This document shows positions 9,658 to 17,025 of a DNA stretch of 64,000 nucleotides, in pieces. The translations under genes and the position numbers were made by a program. This DNA is from Pararhodospirillum oryzae (lineage in GTDB: Bacteria > Pseudomonadota > Alphaproteobacteria > Rhodospirillales > Rhodospirillaceae): positions 34,684-98,683 of the forward strand of contig NZ_BJZO01000001.1 in assembly GCF_007992075.1 (NCBI RefSeq), given 5' to 3'. The first letter of the stretch is position 1; the number at the start of each line of letters is the position of its first letter. The notes beneath the pieces were generated by a model. That model made no database searches. It was not told the origin of the DNA and saw nothing but the letters and a program-made list of their open reading frames with translations.

Positions 9658-10803
9658 ATGTCCGTCCCCGACCCATCGGCCCCTGCTTTGCGAATCCTGG
9701 TCTTGGAAGACGATCCGGTTTTCGCGTCGCTCATCACCACCTTTCTGGTGCGCAACACCGCGCCCCGGCTCAGCTGTCAGGTGACCGGAACCCTGGCCGA
9801 GGCCCTGGCGGTTTCCCCCGACGCCGTCGATCTGGTGCTTTCCGACCTCAACGTTCCCGACTCCGGCGGGACCGAGACGGTCCGGGCGCTGATGGCCCGC
9901 TTCAAGCGTCCCGTGGTCGTGCTGACCGGCACCGATACCCTGGAGCAGGCGCAGCAGGCCATGGCGGCCGGCGCCCAGGATTACCTGATCAAGGGAGTGG
10001 ATAAACGCCGCCATATTGTCAACGCGGTGGTTTTCGCCCTGGAGCGCTACCAGGTGACCGAGAAACTGGCGCAAAGCGAAGCCCGCTTTCGCGATTTCGC
10101 CGAAGTCGCCGGGGATTGGTTCTGGGAATCCGACCCCGAACACCGCTTCATCTGGGTCTCGGACCGGGTGCGCCAATGCCTGGGGGTGGCGCCGGAACAG
10201 CTCTTGGGCCGCACGCGGCGCGACATCGCCGCGCCCGAAATCGACCCGGTCCGGCTCGCCTGGCTGGACGAGCAGATGGCCCAGCACCTGCCGTTCAAGG
10301 ATTTCCTCTACCAGGTCGCGTTCGCGCCGGGGCGCCACCTCCGGGTGAGCGGCAAGCCGGTATTTTCCGCCCAAGGGGTGTTCCTGGGCTATCGCGGCGT
10401 GGCCTCGGACATCACCGACGAACACCAAAGCCACCAGCTTGCCTTGCGCATGCTGGCAATTCTCAACGATTCAATCGATGCCCTTCCGGTTGGCCTGATG
10501 GTGTTCGATGCCGAGGACCGTCTGGTCATCGCCAACGAGCGCACCGCAACCTTCCTTCCGGGCAGTGCCGAAGGGCTGGTGCCCGGGCATACCTTCCTTG
10601 AGCTGCTGCGCACCTGCGCCGCCACCGGCCATTTCACCCAGGCCCGCGACCGCCTGGAAACGTGGTGCCGGGAATGGCGGGAAACCAAGCTGAAGGCCAC
10701 CACGCCGGTCCATGAACCGGTCGCGGGCGGCGCCACCTTGGTGTTTACCCGCCATCCCACGGCCACCGGTGGCACGGTGCGCACCGTTGAATGGGGGCAT
10801 TGA
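9658..10803 (+). CDS. Response regulator with receiver and PAS domains, no output domain seen
   Basis: A 381-residue protein: receiver domain at 1-125 with phosphoacceptor D63 (VLSDLNVPDSGG), then a PAS domain at about 145-260 (FAEVAGDWFWESDP; GYRGVASDITDE) and a second PAS-like segment at about 270-370. No kinase, GGDEF, EAL or DNA-binding region follows. It ends the chemosensory operon, so it may be the phosphorylated output, perhaps acting by PAS-mediated binding (inference). The ATG at 9658 follows GAGGAGAG. A broken former sensor-kinase gene is possible, but no kinase remnant is visible before the terminator. Confidence 0.82.
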   Translation: MSVPDPSAPALRILVLEDDPVFASLITTFLVRNTAPRLSCQVTGTLAEALAVSPDAVDLVLSDLNVPDSGGTETVRALMARFKRPVVVLTGTDTLEQAQQAMAAGAQDYLIKGVDKRRHIVNAVVFALERYQVTEKLAQSEARFRDFAEVAGDWFWESDPEHRFIWVSDRVRQCLGVAPEQLLGRTRRDIAAPEIDPVRLAWLDEQMAQHLPFKDFLYQVAFAPGRHLRVSGKPVFSAQGVFLGYRGVASDITDEHQSHQLALRMLAILNDSIDALPVGLMVFDAEDRLVIANERTATFLPGSAEGLVPGHTFLELLRTCAATGHFTQARDRLETWCREWRETKLKATTPVHEPVAGGATLVFTRHPTATGGTVRTVEWGH

Positions 10804-10847
10804 GGTCGTCTCCGTCTTGTCCTGCCCGGCAAGACAGGCGGCGGGAA

Positions 10848-10883
10848 GGAAAGGGAAGGGGAGTCGGCCCCTCTTCCCTTTCC
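10848..10883. terminator. Imperfect hairpin between the convergent RR-PAS gene and ispDF
   Basis: A purine-rich arm (10848-10863) faces a pyrimidine-rich arm (10868-10883) and pairs over most of its length with a short loop. It lies between two convergent genes and could stop transcription in both directions. A smaller stem, GTCTTG/CAAGAC at 10814-10835, precedes it. Confidence 0.45.
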
Positions 10884-10935
10884 CTTTCCTCGTGCGTGAT
10901 GCGTTTCAGGGCCGTCCGCGTTTCCCGGACAAACT

Positions 10936-12090
10936 TTAGAAAGGCAGCATGACCAGGGCGGTGGCCTGGGCGGCGATGCCTTCCTCGCGACCGGTGAAGC
11001 CCAGGGTTTCGGTGGTGGTCGCCTTGACCGAGATCCGGCTCGCGGACAGGCCCAGGATGTCGCCCAGGCGGGTGGCCATGCGCGCGCGGTGGGGCCCGAT
11101 CTTGGGGCGCTCACACATGATGGTGATGTCCACGTTGACGATGCGCCCGCCCAGGGCGGTGATCAGGGCTCCGGCATGGGCCAGGAAAATGGCCGAATCC
11201 GCGCCCTTCCAGCGCATGTCCGACGGCGGGAAATGGCGCCCGATGTCGCCGGCGTTGATGGTGCCCAGCAGCGCGTCGGTCAACGCGTGCATGGGCACGT
11301 CGGCGTCGGAATGGCCAACCAGGCCGTGATCGTGGGGAATCTCCAGCCCGCACAGGGTGACGAACGAGCCCGGCCCCAGGCGGTGGACATCGAAGCCCGA
11401 TCCGATGCGCGGTTCGCCCGGCCCCCGGAACAGGGCCTCGGCCCGGGACAGATCGATCGGGGTGGTGATCTTGACGTTTTCCTCGGCCCCCTCGACCAGG
11501 GCCACCGTGCCCCCGGCTGCTTCCAGGACGGCGGCATCGTCGGTCAAGGTGCGTCCGGCGGCGGCGCGGTGGGCGGCCAGCAGGTCGGGATAGCGGAAGC
11601 CTTGCGGGGTTTGGGCGCGCCACAGTCCCGAGCGATCGACGGTTTCCCCCACCCGTCCCCCGGCGCCGCGCTTCAAGGTATCGGCCACCGGCAAGGCGGG
11701 AATGGCGCCCGGGTGTTCGGCCAGGGCCGCGATCACGCGGTCAATCAGCGCGCCGTCGATGAGAGGGCGCGCGCCGTCATGGATCAAAACCACGTCGGGA
11801 GTGTGCTCAACCAGGCTTTCCAGGCCCAGGCGCACCGAATCCTGGCGCTCGGCCCCGCCGGGAACCGGCTCAAGGAGGGTTGCAAGACCCTGGGCCGCCT
11901 GATCGTACAAATCACGGTCGTCGGGATGAATCACGGCTCGAGTCACGGCGACATCGGGGTGGGCGGCGAATCGGGCCAGTGAATGGCGCAAGACGGGCCG
12001 GCCGCCCAAGGTCAGATACTGTTTGGGCAAGTCGCCCCCGAACCGCGTGCCGCGTCCGGCCGCCACGATCAGCGCCGCTACCTTGACCAT
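10936..12090 (-). CDS. ispDF: Bifunctional IspD/IspF of the MEP isoprenoid pathway
   Basis: A 384-residue fusion. The N-terminal half is 2-C-methyl-D-erythritol 4-phosphate cytidylyltransferase (AAGRGTRFGGDLPKQYL near residue 11; IHDGARPL). The C-terminal half, from about residue 228, is 2-C-methyl-D-erythritol 2,4-cyclodiphosphate synthase, with metal-binding GSGFDVHRLG and GHSDADVPMHALTDALLG. It supplies isopentenyl diphosphate for quinones, carotenoids and other isoprenoids. The fusion is usual in alphaproteobacteria. It is transcribed away from the ypjD-like gene and converges with the chemosensory operon. Confidence 0.95.
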   Translation of the reverse strand: MVKVAALIVAAGRGTRFGGDLPKQYLTLGGRPVLRHSLARFAAHPDVAVTRAVIHPDDRDLYDQAAQGLATLLEPVPGGAERQDSVRLGLESLVEHTPDVVLIHDGARPLIDGALIDRVIAALAEHPGAIPALPVADTLKRGAGGRVGETVDRSGLWRAQTPQGFRYPDLLAAHRAAAGRTLTDDAAVLEAAGGTVALVEGAEENVKITTPIDLSRAEALFRGPGEPRIGSGFDVHRLGPGSFVTLCGLEIPHDHGLVGHSDADVPMHALTDALLGTINAGDIGRHFPPSDMRWKGADSAIFLAHAGALITALGGRIVNVDITIMCERPKIGPHRARMATRLGDILGLSASRISVKATTTETLGFTGREEGIAAQATALVMLPF

Positions 12091-12216
12091 CGGGTCTTCT
12101 CCTGTCCTCGCCCGTGTTTTCGTGTCGTTCCCGTCTCCTGCGGGGGGGCCACCCTAGCAGCCCCGCCAAGGGCAGGCGATTGTTTTTGGCCTCGCGGCGG
12201 CTGTATAGTCTGGGGC

Positions 12217-13029
12217 ATGAACGGATTCATCGCCCTTTTGCACGTCGCCGCCCTCGCCAGCCTGGTGCCGGCGGCTCTCACGCCCTTGCGCCGCCCACCC
12301 CGGCGCGACGGGGTGTTCTGGCTTGCCCTGATCTTGGCGACCGTCGGCGCCTTGAGCGTCGCCCTGGTGCCCGCCACGCTCAATGGGGGATGGAACACGG
12401 GATTTTCCAATGCGTTATGGGCAAGCATCGCAACGGCGCTCACGCTTTACCTTGCCTTGTGCGTGATCAGGACCGCCGCCTGGCGCATGGTTCCCATCTT
12501 GCTGCCCTACCTGATGGGCCTGGGGCTGATGGCCAATGTGTGGGCCGGCGCCGAAAACGCCCGGGTGATGGTTGTCACGGCCGCGCCACCCTTTTGGACC
12601 ATGCTGCACATCGCCGTGGCCCTGATCACCTATGGCCTGCTGACCAACGCGGCCATGGCCTCGGTCTCGGGCCTGATCCAGGAGCGCGCCTTGAAGGCCA
12701 AGCGCCCCACCGAGCTGACCCGGCGCCTGCCAGCGGCGGCCGAGGCCGATGATCTGGGTAATCTTCTGTTGCTGTCCAGCGAGGGAGTCCTGGCCCTGGG
12801 GCTGGTGACCGGCATGGGCCTTCAGTACGTGGAAAGTGGTCATCTGGTGGTCTTTGACCACAAGACGGTCTTGTCTTTCTCGGTTTTTGCCCTGATCGCG
12901 GGATTACTGTTCGCCCGGGCCCGCTGGGGCGTGCGGGGGCGGCTGGGCGCCCATGTGCTGATGCTTGCCTACCTTTTGCTAACGCTTGCCTTCCCGGGGA
13001 TCAAGTTTCTCACCGACTTTGTGCTTTAA
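12217..13029 (+). CDS. YpjD/CcsA-like cytochrome c assembly family membrane protein
   Basis: A 270-residue integral membrane protein with about eight hydrophobic segments, beginning FIALLHVAALASLVPAAL. The later segment WTMLHIAVALITYG and the loop SGHLVVFDHKTVLSF resemble the CcsA/CcmC-like family (YpjD/HemX subgroup), which is linked to haem handling. A classic WWD tryptophan-rich motif is not seen, so true haem delivery is uncertain. The start at 12217 gives a membrane segment at once. It is divergent from ispDF over 126 bases. Confidence 0.75.
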   Translation: MNGFIALLHVAALASLVPAALTPLRRPPRRDGVFWLALILATVGALSVALVPATLNGGWNTGFSNALWASIATALTLYLALCVIRTAAWRMVPILLPYLMGLGLMANVWAGAENARVMVVTAAPPFWTMLHIAVALITYGLLTNAAMASVSGLIQERALKAKRPTELTRRLPAAAEADDLGNLLLLSSEGVLALGLVTGMGLQYVESGHLVVFDHKTVLSFSVFALIAGLLFARARWGVRGRLGAHVLMLAYLLLTLAFPGIKFLTDFVL

Positions 13030-13049
13030 GGGGCTGTGCAGGCCCCTTT
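13028..13049 (+). terminator. Short terminator hairpin after the ypjD-like gene
   Basis: AAGGGGC (13028-13034) pairs with GCCCCTT (13042-13048), overlapping the stop codon. The T-tract is only three bases, so termination may be partial. Confidence 0.45.
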
Positions 13050-13094
13050 GCCCCTCCTGATCCCTGGACGGCGACAGGGATTTGTGCAATTGCC

Positions 13095-13117
13095 TACGGA
13101 ATGATCAGAGTTCCGTA
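13095..13117 (+). promoter_or_regulatory. Inverted repeat in the dusB leader
   Basis: TACGGAA (13095-13101) and TTCCGTA (13111-13117) form a perfect 7-base inverted repeat around a 9-base loop, ending 14 bases before the dusB start. It may be an operator or a leader hairpin that affects translation of the dusB-ntrBC run. Confidence 0.4.
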
Positions 13118-13131
13118 AGGGTGGTCCGCAC

Positions 13132-14229
13132 ATGGTAGCGTTGTCCGAGATCCTCTCCCCCTCCGTTCCCCTTGTCTCGCTGGCCCCGATGGCCGGCATC
13201 ACGGACCGCCCCTTCCGGTGCCTGGCCCGCCGTTTCGGCTGCCCGCTGGCCTGGACGGAAATGGTGGCCGGCGGCGAACTGCTGCGCGGGCGCGATCGCG
13301 GGCTGTTCCGCGCCCCGGTGGAAGACACCCCCCCGGCACGAACCGCCTGCCGCGCCACGTCTTCGCGCGTTCCCCCCATGGATGACGAGGACGAGCCCCT
13401 GGCCGTCCAGCTCCTGGGCCGTGATCCCGCCATCCTGGCCGAGGCCGCGCGGGTGGCCGAGGCCCGGGGGGCCCGGGTGATCGACCTCAACATGGGCTGT
13501 CCGGCCCGCAAGGTGGTGGGCGGCCTGGGCGGCGCGGCCCTGATGCGCGACGAGGCCCTGGCCGGGCGCCTGATGGAAGCCGTCGTGGGCGCGGTTTCGG
13601 TGCCGGTCACGGTCAAGATGCGCCTGGGCTGGGACGACGAAAGCCGCAACGCCCCCCGCCTGGCGCGTCTGGCGGAAGCGGCCGGGGCGGCCTGGGTGAC
13701 GGTGCACGCCCGGACCCGCGCCCAGCGTTTCGAGGGGCGCGCCGACTGGGCGGCGGTGCGTCCGGTCAAGGAGGCCGTGCGCCTGCCGGTCATTGTGAAC
13801 GGCGATATCGGCTCGGTGGCTCATGCGCGCCAGGCCCTCGCCGTGTCGGGCGCCGACGCGGTCATGATCGGCCGGGCCGCCCTGGGGGCCCCCTGGCTGC
13901 CGGGCGCCATCGCCCGTCACCTGGCCGAGGGCCGGACCGACGAGCCCGCCCCGCCCGCCCTGGAAGAGCGCCTGGCTCTCATGCGCGATCATCTGCACGC
14001 CCTGGTGGCCCATTACGGGCCCGACCTGGGGGTGCGGGTTTCGCGCAAGCATATGATCTGGTACACGGCCTCGTTCCTGGGGGCGGAAGGCTGGCGGGCG
14101 TCCTACATGAACGCGCGCACCCCCGACCAGGCCCTGGACTGCCTTGCGCAGCTGCAAGAGGGCTTCCAACCGCGAGAAGGATTGCAAGCCCCGGCCCGGT
14201 CCGCCTTGCGCCAGGAAAAGGGACGCTGA
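13132..14229 (+). CDS. dusB: tRNA-dihydrouridine synthase DusB (NifR3)
   Basis: A 365-residue flavoprotein that reduces uridines in the tRNA D-loop. Visible features are the FMN-barrel start (VSLAPMAGITDRPFR), the catalytic-Cys region DLNMGCPARKVVGG, the NGDIGS strand and the GADAVMIGRAALG phosphate-binding segment. This gene was historically called nifR3 and commonly heads the ntrBC operon in alphaproteobacteria, as here; ntrB starts 2 bases after its stop. AGGGTGG precedes the ATG. It is slightly longer than the usual 320-340 residues. Confidence 0.94.
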   Translation: MVALSEILSPSVPLVSLAPMAGITDRPFRCLARRFGCPLAWTEMVAGGELLRGRDRGLFRAPVEDTPPARTACRATSSRVPPMDDEDEPLAVQLLGRDPAILAEAARVAEARGARVIDLNMGCPARKVVGGLGGAALMRDEALAGRLMEAVVGAVSVPVTVKMRLGWDDESRNAPRLARLAEAAGAAWVTVHARTRAQRFEGRADWAAVRPVKEAVRLPVIVNGDIGSVAHARQALAVSGADAVMIGRAALGAPWLPGAIARHLAEGRTDEPAPPALEERLALMRDHLHALVAHYGPDLGVRVSRKHMIWYTASFLGAEGWRASYMNARTPDQALDCLAQLQEGFQPREGLQAPARSALRQEKGR

Positions 14230-14231
14230 TC

Positions 14232-15362
14232 ATGGTGAAGTCCTCCCCCCTTCGCCGTAAAGCCAGCCCGCGCCCAAGCCTTCCGGGCATCGATCCCGGC
14301 GCGGTTCTCAACGCCGTGGCCGCCGTCATCCTTGTGATCGACGACCGCGACACGGTGGTCTTTGTCAACGCCGCCGGCGAACAGATGTTCGAGGCCACGT
14401 CGCCCCACCTGCTGGGCCTGCCGCTGCGCGACCTCATTCCCGCCGATAACCCCTTGTTCGGGCTGGTGGAAAAGGTCCGGCGCAATCATTCTCCGTTTTC
14501 CGAGTACGGGGTGCCGCTGGATACCCCGCGCACGGGGCCGCGCACCTTGACCGTTCAGGTCTCCCCCATCGTGGAACACGACGGATGGGTGGCCCTGACC
14601 CTCAATGAACTATCGATGGCGCTCAAGATCGGCCAGCAGATGAGCCATCGCAACGCGGCCCGGTCGGTCACCGCCATGGCCGCCCTGCTGGCCCACGAGG
14701 TCAAGAACCCGCTCTCGGGCATTCGCGGGGCCGCCCAGCTTCTGGAAACCGGCCGCCCGCCCGAGGACTGCCAGCTGCTGCGCCTGATCTTGGACGAAAC
14801 CGACCGCATCGTGGCCCTGGTCGATCGCATGGAGGTTTTCTCCGAGAACCGGCCACTGGACCGCGAGGCGGTCAACATTCACCGGGTGCTGGAACACGTG
14901 CGCATGGTGGCCGAAAATGGCTTTGCCCGCCATGTGCGCTTTATTGAATCGTATGATCCGTCGCTGCCGGCGGTGTTTGGCCATCGCGACCAGCTGGTGC
15001 AGGTGTTTTTGAACCTGGTCAAGAACGCCGCCGAGGCGACGCCCCGCATGGGCGGCGAGATCACGCTCTCGACCGCCTACCAGCACGGCTTGCGCCTGCG
15101 CGTGCCAGGGGGCGAGGTGACCGACCTGCCCCTGGTCATCAGCGTGCGTGACAACGGCACCGAGGGCATCCCCGACGACATTCGCGGCAATCTGTTCGAT
15201 CCGTTTGTCACCACCAAGCCCAAGGGCAGTGGCCTGGGGCTGCCTCTGGTCGCCAAGATCGTCAACGACCACGGGGGAATCATCGAGTTCGACAGCCAGC
15301 CAGGGCGCACGGTGTTCACCATTATCTTGCCCATGGCGCGGGAGCCGGCGGCGCTGGCCTGA
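14232..15362 (+). CDS. ntrB: Nitrogen regulation sensor kinase NtrB
   Basis: A 376-residue soluble histidine kinase. The PAS domain spans about residues 22-125, the dimerisation/phosphoacceptor domain carries H155 (LLAHEVKNPLSGIRGAAQLL), and the HATPase domain contains NLVKNAAEA, RDNGTEGIPD and GSGLGLPLV. The G1 box reads DNGTEGIP where DNGPGIP is usual, a small variation. With PII it phosphorylates or dephosphorylates NtrC according to nitrogen status. It sits between dusB and ntrC in one operon. Confidence 0.94.
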   Translation: MVKSSPLRRKASPRPSLPGIDPGAVLNAVAAVILVIDDRDTVVFVNAAGEQMFEATSPHLLGLPLRDLIPADNPLFGLVEKVRRNHSPFSEYGVPLDTPRTGPRTLTVQVSPIVEHDGWVALTLNELSMALKIGQQMSHRNAARSVTAMAALLAHEVKNPLSGIRGAAQLLETGRPPEDCQLLRLILDETDRIVALVDRMEVFSENRPLDREAVNIHRVLEHVRMVAENGFARHVRFIESYDPSLPAVFGHRDQLVQVFLNLVKNAAEATPRMGGEITLSTAYQHGLRLRVPGGEVTDLPLVISVRDNGTEGIPDDIRGNLFDPFVTTKPKGSGLGLPLVAKIVNDHGGIIEFDSQPGRTVFTIILPMAREPAALA

Positions 15363-15410
15363 GAAGCGGCCCCGCCCCCCGCATGAAGCCTGACCGGAAA
15401 GTGAAGACGC

Positions 15411-16859
15411 ATGTCTGTAATTCTTGTTGCCGATGATGACCGTGGAATCCGTACCGTCCTCAGCCAGGCCCTGACCCGGGCCGGGCACGAGGTGCGCAGC
15501 ACCGGAACCGCCTCGACCTTGTGGACGTGGGTGGCGGACGGGCAGGGGGATCTGGTCATCACCGATGTGGTCATGCCCGATGAAAACGGCCTGGACCTGA
15601 TTCCCCGGATCAAGAAAATCCGCCCCGACCTGCGCATCGTGGTCATGAGCGCCCAGAATACCTTGCTGACGGCGGTCAAGGCGACCGAGCGCGGCGCGTT
15701 TGAGTACCTGCCCAAGCCCTTTGACCTGAACGAGGTGGTCAACGTCGTGCGCCGGGCCCTGTCGCTGCCCAAGGGGGCGGCGGTGGGCGCCGATCCCGAC
15801 GAGGTCGAGGAGGAGGAACGCCTGCCCCTGATCGGGCGCTCGCCCGCCATGCAGGAAACCTACCGGACCTTGGCGCGGTTGATGAACACCGACCTCACGG
15901 TGATGATCAACGGGGAGTCGGGCACGGGCAAGGAACTGGTGGCCCGGGCCCTGCACGACTACGGCAAGCGGCGCAACGGGCCGTTCGTCGCCGTCAACAT
16001 GGCCGCCATCCCCCGCGATCTGATCGAAAGCGAGCTGTTCGGCCATGAACGGGGTGCGTTCACCGGCGCCCACACCCGCGTGCCCGGGCGCTTCGAGCAG
16101 GCCGACGGCGGGACCTTGTTCCTGGACGAAATCGGCGACATGCCCCTTGAGGCGCAAACCCGTCTGCTGCGCGTCTTGCAGGAAAGTGAATACACGAGCG
16201 TGGGCGGACAGCGGGCCATCCGGGTCAACCTGCGCATCGTTGCCGCCACGCACCGCGACCTGCGCCAGTTGATCAATCAGGGCCTGTTTCGCGAGGACCT
16301 CTACTATCGCCTGAACGTGGTGCCCCTGCGCCTGCCCCCCTTGCGCGAACGCACCGAGGACATCCCCGAGCTGATCCGCCATTTCTTTGCCCAGGCGGCG
16401 GGCAGCGAGGGGCTGCCGGTCAAGATCCTGGAGCCGGCGGCGATCGAACGCCTCAAGCGTCACCGCTGGCCTGGCAACGTGCGCGAGCTGGAAAACCTGG
16501 TGCGGCGCCTGGCGGCCTTGTACTCCCAGGAAGTGATCGGGGTGGACGTGATCGAGGCCGAGCTGTCCCAGGCCACCCCGGCCCCGGGCAGCGACGACGA
16601 AGCCACCGCCGAGGGACTTTCGGCCATGGTCGAACGTCATTTGCGCCACTATTTCGCGGCCCATGGCGACGCCCTGCCTCCGCCGGGCCTGCACGACCGT
16701 ATCACCCGCGAAATGGAACGGCCCTTGATCGCCCTGTGCCTGGAAGCAACCCGGGGCAACCAGATCAAGGCGGCTCATCTTCTCGGGCTGAACCGGAATA
16801 CGTTGCGCAAGAAAATCCGGGACCTGGATATCCAGGTGGTTCGGGGCATGAAAGGGTAG
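15411..16859 (+). CDS. ntrC: Nitrogen regulation response regulator NtrC
   Basis: A 482-residue sigma-54 activator. The receiver has phosphoacceptor D52 ([12 protein letters not shown]). The AAA+ domain has Walker A GESGTGKE, an intact GAFTGA loop ([10 protein letters not shown]) that contacts sigma-54, Walker [11 protein letters not shown] and the arginine-finger region ([20 protein letters not shown]). The C-terminal Fis-type helix-turn-helix is [18 protein letters not shown]. It activates nitrogen assimilation genes when phosphorylated by NtrB. Confidence 0.96.
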   Translation: MSVILVADDDRGIRTVLSQALTRAGHEVRSTGTASTLWTWVADGQGDLVITDVVMPDENGLDLIPRIKKIRPDLRIVVMSAQNTLLTAVKATERGAFEYLPKPFDLNEVVNVVRRALSLPKGAAVGADPDEVEEEERLPLIGRSPAMQETYRTLARLMNTDLTVMINGESGTGKELVARALHDYGKRRNGPFVAVNMAAIPRDLIESELFGHERGAFTGAHTRVPGRFEQADGGTLFLDEIGDMPLEAQTRLLRVLQESEYTSVGGQRAIRVNLRIVAATHRDLRQLINQGLFREDLYYRLNVVPLRLPPLRERTEDIPELIRHFFAQAAGSEGLPVKILEPAAIERLKRHRWPGNVRELENLVRRLAALYSQEVIGVDVIEAELSQATPAPGSDDEATAEGLSAMVERHLRHYFAAHGDALPPPGLHDRITREMERPLIALCLEATRGNQIKAAHLLGLNRNTLRKKIRDLDIQVVRGMKG

Positions 16860-16964
16860 CACACGGCTCCGGGCGATGGTTTTTCAAGGCTTGGCTTCGG
16901 GCCCGGGGTTGCCCTACACTTGTCTTGTGCTTGACCCATGGGCACGCAGATCTTGAACAAACAC

Positions 16965-16972
16965 AAGGGAGG
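16965..16972 (+). promoter_or_regulatory. Strong Shine-Dalgarno with no canonical start at the expected place (ntrY)
   Basis: AAGGGAGG at 16965-16972 is the best ribosome binding site before ntrY. No in-frame ATG, GTG or TTG lies 4-12 bases after it; an in-frame ATC lies at 16978. The first canonical in-frame start is the TTG at 17026, about 53 bases downstream, and an in-frame TGA at 16954 closes the frame upstream. Confidence 0.5.
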
Positions 16973-17025
16973 TTCGGATCCCTACCCCGGACAAAAGCGA
17001 GCCGGCCTCGAAGCGCCGGCGCCGC

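Noticed and set aside
10804..10935. Possible kinase domain remnant after the receiver-PAS gene
   Set aside because: The interval is only 132 bases, has a hairpin, and no frame shows H-box or ATP-binding motifs.
14610..16862. 750-codon - strand open frame across ntrB and ntrC
   Set aside because: It is antisense to two fully supported genes, with composition typical of a complementary-strand shadow and no motif.
16971..16985. GGTTCGGATCCCTAC resembling a tRNA T-arm
   Set aside because: No acceptor, D-arm or anticodon arm can be built around it; it lies between the ntrY ribosome site and coding sequence.
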